64,000 nucleotides of DNA from Dolichospermum sp. FACHB-1091 (GCF_014697585.1 NZ_JACJSB010000025.1:1-64000), one strand, 5' to 3'. Positions 26,168-35,605 are shown, numbered from the stretch's first letter. Notes: generated by a model not told the origin, from the sequence alone. Translations and numbers: made by a program.

Positions 26168-26449
26168 TTAAGACCTACATCGAAAAATATTTGATCTATG
26201 TTATTCACCTTACTGACGATTTTAGCTATACTTATGGATGATTTAACTTTTCATAATTTTTTCGCTCATAGAAGCGATTTTCATCTCCAAAGATAAATCA
26301 GATTTGATAAGTTAACCTATAGGAATGCGCTTTAATTACTGGAATAATTTGTTTAGACAGGCAAGAGGCAAGATAGCTGACTATGGCGATACTGTGCCAA
26401 GATAGAGAATCAACCACTGTATTGAGCAAAAGGAAAGCTGAAAAACGCC

Positions 26450-27406
26450 GTGCAGATTACATTCTTAGGAACGAGTTCTGGGGTACCGACAAAATCACGC
26501 AATGTTTCCAGTGTGGCGCTGAGGTTGCCACAACGGGCAGAATTGTGGTTATTTGACTGCGGAGAGGGGACTCAGCATCAAATTTTGCGAAGTGAGTTAA
26601 AAATTAGCCAACTATCCCGAATTTTTGTCACCCATATGCATGGTGATCATATTTTTGGACTAATGGGATTACTTGCTAGTTGCGGTTTAGCTGGTAATGT
26701 AGATAAAATTGATATCTATGGTCCATCAGGTTTAAACGAGTATTTACAAGCTGCTTCCCGTTACTCCCATACTCACTTTTCTTATCCCATTAAAGTGCAT
26801 ACTGTTCAAGCAGGGGTAATTTATGAGGATAATGAATTTACAGTTACTTGCGGTCTTTTGCATCATCGTATTCCTGCTTTTGGCTATCGAGTAGCAGAAA
26901 AAGACAGAACAGGACGCTTTGATATAGACAAAGCCAGGTCTTTGGAAATTCCTTCCGGTCCAATTTATGGAAAACTTAAACGCGGTGAAACGGTAACACT
27001 AGAAGACGGAAGAGTAATTAATGGTACTGAACTATGTGGACCAATAGAAATTGGACGAAAAATTGCCTATTGTACAGATACGGTCTATTGTGATGGTGCT
27101 GTAGAATTAGCAAGGGATGCAGATGTGTTAATTCATGAAGCGACTTTTGCTCATCAAGACTCAGAAATGGCTTTTCAAAGACTACATTCTACAACTACAA
27201 TGGCTGCACAGACAGCTTATGGTGCAGGAGTTAATAAGCTAATTATAACGCATTTTAGTCCTCGGTATGCTCCAGGGAATATCATTGAATTAAAAGACCT
27301 GCTCAAAGAAGCGCGGGCTATTTTTCCTCAAACAATAATGGCTCATGATTTTATGGTTTATGATGTCCCTCGCAGACGAGAAATTGATTTAAATGGGAGT
27401 GAATAA
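26450..27406 (+). CDS. rnz: Ribonuclease Z
   Basis: Metallo-beta-lactamase-fold endonuclease that trims tRNA 3' trailers, needed here since the visible tRNA gene does not encode CCA. The zinc motif HMHGDH is at residues 62-67, further His ligands lie in GLLHHRIPAFGYR and ITHFSPRY, and Asp in AYCTDTVYC. 318 residues, the short bacterial form. GTG start with GGAAAG upstream; the product begins QITFLGTSSGVPT as expected. Confidence 0.95.
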   Translation: MQITFLGTSSGVPTKSRNVSSVALRLPQRAELWLFDCGEGTQHQILRSELKISQLSRIFVTHMHGDHIFGLMGLLASCGLAGNVDKIDIYGPSGLNEYLQAASRYSHTHFSYPIKVHTVQAGVIYEDNEFTVTCGLLHHRIPAFGYRVAEKDRTGRFDIDKARSLEIPSGPIYGKLKRGETVTLEDGRVINGTELCGPIEIGRKIAYCTDTVYCDGAVELARDADVLIHEATFAHQDSEMAFQRLHSTTTMAAQTAYGAGVNKLIITHFSPRYAPGNIIELKDLLKEARAIFPQTIMAHDFMVYDVPRRREIDLNGSE

Positions 27407-27458
27407 TTTCGCTATTATTCAATAATTTTCAATTATCCCTAATTTTTTCAGACTAATT

Positions 27459-27932
27459 ATGAACAATATTCCCCAAATTGGACAACCAGCACCGGATTTT
27501 TCTACTCCAGACCAAAACAATAATCTCATTAATCTGGCTGATATAAATGAATGGATAATTCTCTACTTTTACCCTAAAGATAACTCACCTGGCTGTACCA
27601 CCGAAGCACAAGACTTTACAAAATTATCTTTAGAATTTACCACAGCGGGGGCAAAAATTATTGGTGTTAGTCCAGATTCTGCGGTGTCTCATTGCAAATT
27701 TATTGACCAACATAATTTATCAATTACCCTATTAACTGATCCTGAACACAAATTAATAGAAGCCTATGGTGCATGGCGTTTAAAGAAGTTTATGGGTAAG
27801 GAATATATGGGAGTCAACCGTTCAACTTTTCTAATTTCACCTGATAAAATCATCGCTTATATTTGGACGAATGTAAAAACTAAAGGTCATGCTGAAACTG
27901 TACTCAATAAAATGCAGGAATTTGTAGTGTAG
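27459..27932 (+). CDS. PrxQ/Bcp-type peroxiredoxin
   Basis: Thiol peroxidase using thioredoxin. The peroxidatic Cys is C46 in YPKDNSPGCTTEAQDF. The resolving Cys common five residues later (CxxxxC) is absent: Q51 stands there. C79 in SAVSHCKF is well placed to serve instead, as in the PrxQ subgroup with its resolving Cys in helix alpha-3. RSTFLISPDKIIAYIW is the usual C-terminal strand. 157 residues. A 52-base gap from rnz suggests possible co-transcription. Confidence 0.9.
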   Translation: MNNIPQIGQPAPDFSTPDQNNNLINLADINEWIILYFYPKDNSPGCTTEAQDFTKLSLEFTTAGAKIIGVSPDSAVSHCKFIDQHNLSITLLTDPEHKLIEAYGAWRLKKFMGKEYMGVNRSTFLISPDKIIAYIWTNVKTKGHAETVLNKMQEFVV

Positions 27933-28072
27933 GGGGGGGAAATACCTCCTAAGTATACTTCAAAAACAAAATACAAGTCCTATATATGGGTAATAATCGT
28001 AATAATCATTATAGGGCAACTCAGAACAATTCAGAAGAACTGAAAACACCTTATAAAGTGATTTACTATTCT

Positions 28073-28555
28073 TTAATCAGTTCCACCCCAAGTCCACACA
28101 GGATTACCTATTTTCATTCCCTGCTTGATAACCATTAAAGGATAATTATTAGGATCAAAACCGCCCGCTAAATCAAGCATAAAATAAACTTTACCCTTCA
28201 CAAAATGCAGCCGATAATGACTATTTCCAGCAGAAGCAAAGCATTGAGCATATTTCGGTTTTAATCTTCCTACCCATGTCGTACTAAAGCTATTACTTGT
28301 GCTGATAGAAATATTATTTGCGTACCCACTCAAATTCACAGAACCGTCGGTAGCAAAACTTCCCTCTCGATAAGGTTGGGGAATTTCCGTGACAATAACT
28401 TTATCTGGACAACTTTGTTTTTGCACGTTTTGACTATAAACTTTGAGTTCAATTTTATTTCCTCCCTTTTGTGCTTGGACACTAAAGGATGAGAATAGGG
28501 AAAGTAAAATCATACCTATTCCCATGGTTAAAGTTTTAAGTGGAATATTACGCAT
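28073..28555 (-). CDS. Secreted protein of unknown function
   Basis: 160 residues with a clear signal peptide (LTMGIGMILLSLFSSFSVQAQ, cleavage after about 28). The mature part has two cysteines (KQSCPDKVIV and KYAQCFASAG) that may form a disulfide, and a beta-rich sequence ending in a Trp/Gly-rich tail (PVWTWGGTD). I do not recognise the family. It sits alone beside a repeat-rich gap. Confidence 0.7.
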   Translation of the reverse strand: MRNIPLKTLTMGIGMILLSLFSSFSVQAQKGGNKIELKVYSQNVQKQSCPDKVIVTEIPQPYREGSFATDGSVNLSGYANNISISTSNSFSTTWVGRLKPKYAQCFASAGNSHYRLHFVKGKVYFMLDLAGGFDPNNYPLMVIKQGMKIGNPVWTWGGTD

Positions 28556-28678
28556 AAAGTTATCAAATGTGTTTGTAAGTTGATTTGCGCTGTAAGACTT
28601 TTTCTGAAATTACGGTACTTTTTATATTTATCCCAAAAATATCTATTTAGGAAAATAACGATACAGCACTTCCCGATG

Positions 28679-28799
28679 TTATGAGGTACAAGAACCCCAC
28701 CCCCAACCCCCTCCAATATCAAAAGTTTATCCTTTTCTTCCCCCCGCAGCGGGGGGATTGAGGGGGGTGCGAGGAGGGGGCTTAAGATGTACCTCATAA
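28679..28799. repeat. MITE-like unit with 11-bp terminal inverted repeats
   Basis: Ends TTATGAGGTAC/GTACCTCATAA enclose about 100 bases rich in C on one side and G on the other, with a central CCCCCCGCAGCGGGGGG hairpin. It is non-coding and can fold end to end. Confidence 0.65.
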
Positions 28800-28978
28800 G
28801 AGCGGAAACCCCTGTAAATTTCTTGATGGTGTAAAACTATTTCAAAAATTAATCTTTGACCATCAAAAATCATACCAAGACTACAATCATCATCAGTAAT
28901 CATTTTTTGTCTCACGCAGAGGCGCAGAGTCGCAGAGAGAAATCAAGAGTGTGGTATAAATAAATGATAAATGCTCAA

Positions 28979-29066
28979 GACTTACGCAAAATATCTCTCA
29001 AATCCTCATTTCTCCGTGACCTCTGTGCCTGGAGTGGTTCGTTATTCCATGAATCTTGCGTAAGTC
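28979..29066. repeat. MITE-like unit with GACTTACGCAA termini
   Basis: Perfect 11-base inverted ends GACTTACGCAA/TTGCGTAAGTC flank 66 bases. Too short to encode a transposase, so any mobility would need one in trans. Confidence 0.6.
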
Positions 29067-29281
29067 CTAATGCTGTCAAAGTAAAAAACCCTCAATAAAT
29101 TAACCGAAGGGTTATTAATAAAAACTACGTCTTACCTACCCATCAAAACTCCTTCCGCGCTCTTCTTTGCGCCTCTGCGTCTGTGCGCGAGAAAAAACTC
29201 TTATTCACCTCAAACCACCAACTTCACATCCTGTAACGGTAAGGTAATAAAAGCCATATTTAGTAAAAATAAACAAAATAG

Positions 29282-30475
29282 ATGACATCCATAGAATCCC
29301 ACAAAAAAGCCAAAGCCCTCAAACCCGGAAGCGTGCGCCCCGCCAAAGAACTCTGTAGCGAATGCGGACTATGCGACACCTACTACATCCACTACGTCAA
29401 AGAAGCGTGCGCCTTCATTACCCAAAGAATAGACGAACTAGAAACCACCACCCATAACCGTCCTCGCAACTTAGAAGACGAAAACGAACTCTACTTTGGT
29501 GTACACCAAGAAATGATGTCCGCCAGAAAACAACAACCCATTGAAGGCGCACAATGGACAGGAATAGTAAGCAGCATAGCCATAGAAATGCTCAATCGTG
29601 GCTTAGTTGAAGGCGTAGTTTGTGTCCAAAACAGCAAAGAGGACCGCTTTCAACCCATGCCCATAATAGCCCGCACTCCAGAAGAAATACTAGCCGCCAA
29701 AGTCAATAAACCCACTTTATCCCCCAACCTGTCTGTATTAGAACAGATAGAAAAATCGGGAATGAAACGGTTATTAGTCATTGGAGTAGGTTGTCAAATC
29801 CAAGCATTACGCGCCGTCGAGAAAAAACTCGGCCTAGAAAAACTCTACGTACTGGGAACACCCTGCGTAGATAACGTTACCCGCGCTGGACTGCAAAAAT
29901 TCCTAGAAACCACCAGCCGTTCCCCGCAAACAGTTGTGAGTTACGAATTTATGCAAGACTTCCGAGTTCATTTCAAACACCAAGACGGATCAGAAGAGAC
30001 AGTACCCTTCTTTGGCTTAAAAACAAACGTGCTGAAAGACATATTTGCCCCGTCATGTATGAGTTGCTTTGATTACGTCAACTCCCTGGCCGATATAGTC
30101 GTTGGGTATATGGGCGCACCTTACAAATGGCAATGGATAGTAGTCAGAAACGATACAGGCAAAGAAATGTTAGAACTAGTTAAAGACCAATTGGATACCC
30201 AACCCGTCATATCCCAAGGAAACCGCAAACCAGCAGTACAGCAAAGCATCCCAGCTTATGATCAAGCAGTTACCTTACCCATGTGGGCTGCGAAACTAAT
30301 GGGAGTCGTCATAGATAAAATCGGACCCAAAGGACTCGAATATGCGAGATTTTCCATAGATTCCCACTTTGCGAGAAATTATCTGTATGTAAAGCGGAAT
30401 CATGGGGAGAAATTAGCAGCGCACGTACCGGAGTTTGCGAAGCGGATAGTGGGACAGTATAAGTTACCGGAATAG
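29282..30475 (+). CDS. bciB: 8-vinyl reductase, BciB type (F420 hydrogenase beta-subunit family)
   Basis: Reduces the 8-vinyl group of divinyl (proto)chlorophyllide, a step to monovinyl chlorophyll a, using ferredoxin. It resembles Synechocystis Slr1923. An Fe-S motif CSECGLC lies near residue 38 and a second Cys pair in APSCMSCFDYVN near 265. FrhB N and C domains cover most of the 397 residues (LLVIGVGCQIQALRAVEKKLG; DIVVGYMGAP). Codon use in the first third is more GC-rich than its neighbours. 7-Hydroxymethyl-chlorophyll reductases are close paralogues, so function is by family resemblance. Confidence 0.88.
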   Translation: MTSIESHKKAKALKPGSVRPAKELCSECGLCDTYYIHYVKEACAFITQRIDELETTTHNRPRNLEDENELYFGVHQEMMSARKQQPIEGAQWTGIVSSIAIEMLNRGLVEGVVCVQNSKEDRFQPMPIIARTPEEILAAKVNKPTLSPNLSVLEQIEKSGMKRLLVIGVGCQIQALRAVEKKLGLEKLYVLGTPCVDNVTRAGLQKFLETTSRSPQTVVSYEFMQDFRVHFKHQDGSEETVPFFGLKTNVLKDIFAPSCMSCFDYVNSLADIVVGYMGAPYKWQWIVVRNDTGKEMLELVKDQLDTQPVISQGNRKPAVQQSIPAYDQAVTLPMWAAKLMGVVIDKIGPKGLEYARFSIDSHFARNYLYVKRNHGEKLAAHVPEFAKRIVGQYKLPE

Positions 30476-30478
30476 GGT

Positions 30479-30947
30479 CTCACGCAAAGGCGCAAAGACG
30501 CAAAGGTAAGAAGCGTCTTTGTCCTGATTTTACAAGTTGTTGACAATGCGGGAGATTCCATCTTTGATGAGGAATGATCCGAAGTTGATGAGTAAGCCAA
30601 GGCGTTTATCAGCGAGACGAAGGTAAGTTAGTAGTTGCTTTTTATGCACTGGGTGAACGGTTTCTACAGATTTAAGTTCGATAATGACTTTGTTTTCAAC
30701 TATTAAATCAGCCCGAAAACCTACCTCCAAATGAACATCTTCATAAACCACAGGTATGGGTTGCTCCGCTTTTACCTGCAGGCCTCGCTGTCCTAACTCA
30801 TATTCCAAAACAGACTGATAAACAGATTCCAACAAACCTGGTCCCAACCTTGTATGAATCTTATACGCAGCATTAACAACTTCCCTTGCAATCTCATTCT
30901 CATTCATATCCACCTTCTTCCTTTGCGTCTTTGCGCCTTGGCGTGAG
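30479..30947. repeat. 28-bp inverted repeats framing the GxxExxY gene
   Basis: Left arm 30479-30506 begins CTCACGCAAAGGCGC; right arm 30920-30947 is its inverse with one mismatch in 28. They enclose one short gene and little else. The arms belong to the GGCGCAAAGACGCAAAG family found alone elsewhere in the window. Confidence 0.8.
30530..30907 (-). CDS. GxxExxY protein
   Basis: Named for the motif GLLESVY near residue 23. The rest of the signature is present: IHTRLGPGLLESVYQ, ELGQRGLQVKAEQPIPVVYEDV, GFRADLIVENKVIIELKSVE and KKQLLTYLRLADKRLGLLINFG. The D...E-x-K arrangement (RADLIVENKVIIELKS) is that of PD-(D/E)xK nucleases, so a nuclease fold is likely, but no activity is established as far as I know. 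The ATG giving MNENEIA is preferred over one two codons earlier. It is framed by inverted repeats and oriented opposite to bciB. Confidence 0.88.
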   Translation of the reverse strand: MNENEIAREVVNAAYKIHTRLGPGLLESVYQSVLEYELGQRGLQVKAEQPIPVVYEDVHLEVGFRADLIVENKVIIELKSVETVHPVHKKQLLTYLRLADKRLGLLINFGSFLIKDGISRIVNNL

Positions 30948-30949
30948 GA

Positions 30950-32182
30950 TTATTCTATATTTATCACCGCCTCAATAGCCGCTTGTAAAGCGATAGATAC
31001 ATGAGTCCAATGTGTACCACCTTGGCAATAGACAATATAAGGTTCTCGCAATGGACCATCTGCGGATAATTCTAAGGTACTCCCTTCGATAAATGTCCCT
31101 CCAGCCATGACTACTTGGCTTTCGTAGCCTGGCATATCGTCGGGTATGGGGTCTAGATAAGAGCCGATGGGTGAATGCTGCTGTATGGCTTTACAGAAGG
31201 CGATTAGTTTTTTGGCTGAACCAAGTTTAATGGCTTGAATCACGTCTCCTCTGGGTGCTAATGGTGGGGGGTTGACTGGATAACCCAGTTTGTCAAATAC
31301 ATAACCCGTCAGGTATGTTCCTTTCATGGCTTCCCCTACCATCTGCGGCGCTAAAAATAATCCTTGGAATAAGAGGCGGTTTTGATCAAAGGTCGCCCCC
31401 CCTTGGCTACCAATTCCAGGGGCTGTCAGTCTACAAGCTGCTGCTTCTACTAGTTCGCTCCGGCCAGCTATGTAACCACCAGCACTGACGACTGTACCTC
31501 CAGGATTTTTGATCAATGACCCGGCTATGAGGTCGGCACCAATATGGGTTGGTTCTTGGGTTTCTATAAATTCGCCGTAGCAGTTGTCTACAAAGCAAAT
31601 GGTGTGGGGATTTTGCTGTTTGACTATCTGAACAATTTTTTCGATGTCGGCTATGGAAAGGCTTGGCCGCCATGAATATCCGCAAGACCGTTGAATCAAT
31701 ACTAACTTTGTGTTGTCGGTAATGCTAGTGGTTAAGTTTTGCCAATCTATTTTTCCTTGATCAGTTAGTTCTAATTGGCGGTATTTTATGCCAAAATCAA
31801 GAAGAGAGCCTTGGCCTTGTCCCCTCAAGCCAATCACCTCTTCCAATGTATCGTAGGGAGAACCAACCACTGCTAACATTTCATCCCCAGGACGAAGTAC
31901 ACCATACAGCGCACAAGCGATCGCATGAGTTCCCGAAACAAACTGCACTCGCACCACCGCAGCTTCAGCACCCATTACTTGGGCAAAAACTTGATCTAAG
32001 GTTTCTCTTCCTAAATCATCGTGTCCGTAGCCACTTACGCCCGCAAAATGGTGCGCTCCCACTCGATGATCACGAAAGGCATCTAATACTCTTTTCAGAT
32101 TATGCTTGACCTGAGCGTCAATAGCGGAAAAAATTTCTAATAGCGCCTGTTCTGCTTCCCGCAGCTGTTCAAAGCTGTTCAT
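30950..32182 (-). CDS. Methionine gamma-lyase/aluminium-resistance family PLP protein
   Basis: Fold-type I PLP enzyme of the Cys/Met-metabolism group annotated as aluminium resistance or methionine gamma-lyase family. Visible: GHDDLGRETLDQVFAQV, RVQFVSGTHAIACALYGVL, CFVDNCYGEFIE with the cofactor-binding Asp, and the PLP lysine in GADLIAGSLIKNPGG near residue 240. 410 residues from the second of two adjacent ATGs. The substrate (a sulfur amino acid) is inferred from family. It starts 86 bases from divergent desC. Confidence 0.87.
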   Translation of the reverse strand: MNSFEQLREAEQALLEIFSAIDAQVKHNLKRVLDAFRDHRVGAHHFAGVSGYGHDDLGRETLDQVFAQVMGAEAAVVRVQFVSGTHAIACALYGVLRPGDEMLAVVGSPYDTLEEVIGLRGQGQGSLLDFGIKYRQLELTDQGKIDWQNLTTSITDNTKLVLIQRSCGYSWRPSLSIADIEKIVQIVKQQNPHTICFVDNCYGEFIETQEPTHIGADLIAGSLIKNPGGTVVSAGGYIAGRSELVEAAACRLTAPGIGSQGGATFDQNRLLFQGLFLAPQMVGEAMKGTYLTGYVFDKLGYPVNPPPLAPRGDVIQAIKLGSAKKLIAFCKAIQQHSPIGSYLDPIPDDMPGYESQVVMAGGTFIEGSTLELSADGPLREPYIVYCQGGTHWTHVSIALQAAIEAVINIE

Positions 32183-32268
32183 CATTTCCTCATTGAAAAA
32201 AATAAAATAGATATGCGGATTTTAGGATCGCGCAGACTAGGCTGAACAATTTCTATTCAGGTTACTGC

Positions 32269-33084
32269 ATGACAATTGCTACTTCTAAACATCACATTAA
32301 CTGGGTTAATACCCTATTTTTCGTTGCATTACACGTCGGCGCTCTGTTTGCTCTAGTTCCTAGCAATTTTAGCTGGAATGCAGTTGGTGTTGCTTTATTG
32401 CTTTACTGGGTGACTGGAGGTTTAGGTATTACTTTGGGATATCACCGTCTTGTCACTCACCGCAGTTTTCAAACACCTAAGTGGTTAGAGTATCTTTTGG
32501 TGATTTTTGGAACACTGTCTTGTGAAGGTGGTCCTATTGAATGGGTGGGAACACACCGCATTCACCACTTACATTCTGATACTGAATCTGATCCCCATGA
32601 TTCAAATCAAGGTTTCTGGTGGAGTCATATGGGTTGGATGATTCATTTCGCTCCCGCTCACGATCAAGTTCCTCGCTTCACTAAAGACATTATTGATGAC
32701 CCAGTTTATCAGTTTTTACAGAAATATTTCATTTTCTTACAAATTGCTTTGGGTTTGGTCTTATACTTCTTAGGCGGCTGGCCAATGGTGGTCTGGGGAA
32801 TTTTTGTCCGCATTATCTGGGTTTATCACTGTACCTGGCTAGTCAATAGTGCTACTCATAAGTTCGGCTACCGTACTTATGAGTCTGGAGACAAATCAAC
32901 TAACTGTTGGTGGGTTGCTATCCTCGTCTTTGGCGAAGGTTGGCACAATAATCACCACGCTTTTCAATACTCCGCCCGTCATGGTTTAGAATGGTGGGAA
33001 ATTGATCTGACTTGGATGACCATTCAGTTATTACAATTACTCGGTCTAGCTACAAATGTGAAGCTGGCAACCAAAAAAGCATAA
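32269..33084 (+). CDS. desC: Acyl-lipid delta-9 desaturase
   Basis: Introduces the first double bond into stearoyl/palmitoyl lipids in the membrane. Three His boxes bind the di-iron centre: HRLVTH at 59-64, HRIHH at 96-100 (EWVGTHRIHHLHSDTESDPHD) and HNNHH near 233. Four membrane segments. 271 residues, normal. It is first in the desC-desA-desB array, all on one strand, and is followed by its own terminator-like hairpin, so the three may be separately transcribed. Such genes are typically cold-induced. Confidence 0.95.
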   Translation: MTIATSKHHINWVNTLFFVALHVGALFALVPSNFSWNAVGVALLLYWVTGGLGITLGYHRLVTHRSFQTPKWLEYLLVIFGTLSCEGGPIEWVGTHRIHHLHSDTESDPHDSNQGFWWSHMGWMIHFAPAHDQVPRFTKDIIDDPVYQFLQKYFIFLQIALGLVLYFLGGWPMVVWGIFVRIIWVYHCTWLVNSATHKFGYRTYESGDKSTNCWWVAILVFGEGWHNNHHAFQYSARHGLEWWEIDLTWMTIQLLQLLGLATNVKLATKKA

Positions 33085-33100
33085 TACAGATTTTATGCCC

Positions 33101-33146
33101 AAAGTCAATAGTTTTATAGTCATTTTGGCTTGAGACTATTGGCTTT
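33101..33146 (+). terminator. Rho-independent terminator after desC
   Basis: 12-pair stem AAAGTCAATAGT/ACTATTGGCTTT (one G-U) with a T-run, 17 bases past the stop. The loop is 22 bases. Confidence 0.7.
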
Positions 33147-33312
33147 TTGCGTGCAACTGCGGCAATTTTTGATCGGAAATTTTTAATTTCTTAATCACTA
33201 TCCTAAATGATTGTTAAGTTGCTATAATCTCAGAAATTAATGTTACAAAACTTTGCAGCAAGTTACTTTTCTTAGTAATCTTGTGTGGCATTCTGTTGTT
33301 TTTCAGGTATTC

Positions 33313-34374
33313 ATGACTACATCAATCATTAAAAGTCAGGAAATAGCGGTCTCCACAGACCTTGGTAAAGACCAAATCAAACTCAAACATATTATCAAAA
33401 GTCTCCCCAAGGAATGTTTTCAGAAAAATAGTCGCAAAGCGTGGACAACTGTAATTATCAGCTTATCTATGGCTGCACTAGGCTATTATTTTTTAGCCAT
33501 TTCCCCCTGGTTTCTTTTACCCCTAGCTTGGATTTTTACAGGAACGGCCTTAACAGGTTTTTTTGTGATTGGTCATGATTGTGGTCATCGTTCCTTTGCG
33601 AAACGTCGCTGGGTAAATGATTTAGTCGGACATTTCTTCATGATGTTCCTCATTTACCCCTTTCACAGTTGGCGGATTAAACATAATCATCACCATAAAC
33701 ATACTAACAAGCTAGATGAAGATAACGCTTGGCATCCCATTAGAACGGAAATTTTTACAAATTGGTCTAAAAATAGACAGTCCGCTTTTGAGTTGTTCCT
33801 GCGTCAACGTCTTTGGTGGGTAGGTTCTATTGGACATTGGGCTGTTGTCCATTTTGATTGGCGCAATTTCCAGAAAAAAGACCAAGCTAGTGTTAAACTT
33901 TCTGTGGCTGTGGTAGCTTTATTTGCGGCTGTTGTTTTCCCAACTTTAATTATTACAACTGGTGTTTGGGGATTTATTAAATTCTGGTTTATTCCCTGGA
34001 TGGTTTACCATTTTTGGATGAGTACCTTTACTATTGTTCACCACACCCTTCCAGATGTTCCTTTTAGCACTGCTGACAAATGGAATGAGGCCTTAGCACA
34101 GCTATTTGGCACAATTCATTGTGATTATCCTCAGTGGGTAGAAATTCTTTGCCACGATATTAATGTTCATGTTCCCCATCATATTTCTACTGCTATCCCT
34201 TCCTATAATTTACGGTTGGCTTACAGCAGTATCAAGGAAAATTGGAGACCTTATCTCCATGAAGAATATAAGTTCTCCTGGGATTTGATGAAGGAAATCA
34301 CTAATCAATGTCAACTATATAAAACTGATATTGGTTATGTCACTTTTGATGAATATCGTGCAGAAAGATCATAA
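33313..34374 (+). CDS. desA: Acyl-lipid delta-12 desaturase
   Basis: Converts oleate to linoleate in membrane glycerolipids. His boxes HDCGH (GHDCGHRSFAKRRWVNDL), HNHHH/HTNKLDEDNAW and HVPHH (NVHVPHHISTAIPSYNL). The ATG at 33313 gives 353 residues, matching known DesA (about 350); AGGT lies seven bases upstream. The frame stays open 20 codons further up but begins at a weak non-ATG start. Second of the desaturase array. Confidence 0.95.
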   Translation: MTTSIIKSQEIAVSTDLGKDQIKLKHIIKSLPKECFQKNSRKAWTTVIISLSMAALGYYFLAISPWFLLPLAWIFTGTALTGFFVIGHDCGHRSFAKRRWVNDLVGHFFMMFLIYPFHSWRIKHNHHHKHTNKLDEDNAWHPIRTEIFTNWSKNRQSAFELFLRQRLWWVGSIGHWAVVHFDWRNFQKKDQASVKLSVAVVALFAAVVFPTLIITTGVWGFIKFWFIPWMVYHFWMSTFTIVHHTLPDVPFSTADKWNEALAQLFGTIHCDYPQWVEILCHDINVHVPHHISTAIPSYNLRLAYSSIKENWRPYLHEEYKFSWDLMKEITNQCQLYKTDIGYVTFDEYRAERS

Positions 34375-34528
34375 AATATTAATGTTGGGTATGAACTCTG
34401 ACGTATGAATTAATTACTTCTCGTTTCATCACCAATTTTTTCAGCCAATATTCCCAAGTCTAACTTCCAGAGGTAACTAAATATAACCTCTGGATTAATT
34501 TCTAATTTACAATCAATCAACTAACCTA

Positions 34529-35605
34529 GTGCAATTAGATACAATCCAGTTCAATCAAAAACCTAGTCCCGAATCTTTTGAAGGTCAAGAAAAATTACCC
34601 TTTACTCTTCAAGATTTAAAAGCTGCTATTCCCGCTGAATGTTTTCAGCCTAATGTGACTAAATCACTCTATTATTTCTTTCGTGATGTTCTAATTATTG
34701 GGCTGCTATATGCAGTGGCTAATTATCTAGATTCTTGGTATTTTTGGCCGGTTTTCTGGTTAATGCAAGGAACTATGTTTTGGGCTTTATTTGTAGTTGG
34801 ACATGACTGCGGACACCAATCTTTTTCTAAGCATAAATGGTTGAATGATTTGGTTGGTCATCTCTCCCATACTCCCATTCTCGTTCCTTATCATGGTTGG
34901 AGAATTAGCCACAGAACTCACCACAAAAATACAGGCAGCTTGGAAAATGATGAAAGCTGGTATCCTGTCTCTGAATCAGAGTACAATGAGATGCCTTTAT
35001 TGCAAAAAATAGGGCGTTTTTATGTGTTCTTATTGGTTTATCCAGTGTATCTGTTTAAGCGTTCTCCCGGTAAAGAAGGTTCTCACTTTTCTCCCAGTAG
35101 TCCACTGTTTAAACCCTCAGAGAAGTGGGACATAATCACTAGTACCACGCTTTGGATTAGTATGGTAGCTTTACTAGGTTTTCTGACCTATCAATATGGT
35201 TGGATTTGGTTGTTGAAATACTACGCTGGACCTTACATTGTCTTTATCATTTGGCTGGATTTGGTGACTTTTTTACACCATACTGAACCGGGAATTCCTT
35301 GGTATCGTGGGGAAGAATGGACTTTCCTGAAAGGGGCAATTTCTAGTGTTGATAGGGATTATGGTATTTTTAACCACATTCATCATGATATCGGTACTCA
35401 TGTAGCTCATCATATTTTCTTAAATATGCCTCACTACAATTTGTTGAAAGCTACTAAAGCAATTAAACCAATTATGGGTGAGTATTTTCACGAATCAAAA
35501 GAACCAATTTGGAAGTCTTTATGGAATTCTGCTATTGGTTGTCATTTTGTTCCTGATACAGGTAGTAAGGTTTACTACACTTCTAAAAATCAGAATGTCA
35601 GGTAA
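34529..35605 (+). CDS. desB: Acyl-lipid omega-3 (delta-15) desaturase
   Basis: Adds the omega-3 double bond to make alpha-linolenate. His boxes GHDCGHQSF, SHRTHHKNTGSLENDESWYP and HVAHHIF (HIHHDIGTHVAHH). 358 residues, as in known DesB. GTG start; the reading QLDTIQFNQ has no better upstream start. Presence of desA, desB and desC implies tri-unsaturated lipids; no delta-6 desaturase is in the window. A hairpin follows the stop. Confidence 0.94.
   Translation: MQLDTIQFNQKPSPESFEGQEKLPFTLQDLKAAIPAECFQPNVTKSLYYFFRDVLIIGLLYAVANYLDSWYFWPVFWLMQGTMFWALFVVGHDCGHQSFSKHKWLNDLVGHLSHTPILVPYHGWRISHRTHHKNTGSLENDESWYPVSESEYNEMPLLQKIGRFYVFLLVYPVYLFKRSPGKEGSHFSPSSPLFKPSEKWDIITSTTLWISMVALLGFLTYQYGWIWLLKYYAGPYIVFIIWLDLVTFLHHTEPGIPWYRGEEWTFLKGAISSVDRDYGIFNHIHHDIGTHVAHHIFLNMPHYNLLKATKAIKPIMGEYFHESKEPIWKSLWNSAIGCHFVPDTGSKVYYTSKNQNVR

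Larger units (their letters stand above)
28556..29281. other. Repeat-rich intergenic region
   Basis: About 725 bases with no convincing intact gene. It holds two inverted-repeat-bounded units (listed separately), a GGCGCAGAG-type repeat near 28920, another near 29160, and a hairpin AACCCT/AGGGTT at 29087-29113. A short minus-strand frame just beside the first unit (ending DGQRLIFEIVLHHQEIYRGFRSYEV) could be a gene fragment interrupted by that unit; I cannot name it. Confidence 0.55.

Noticed and set aside
28727-28915. Minus-strand 62-residue frame ending in a proline-rich tail
   Set aside because: The tail reads through a C/G-rich repeat unit. The first 45 residues may be a gene fragment, but I cannot identify it, so it is mentioned only in the region note.
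31431-32109. Frames antisense or shifted within the PLP lyase gene
   Set aside because: They lie wholly within a strongly supported gene and show no family features.
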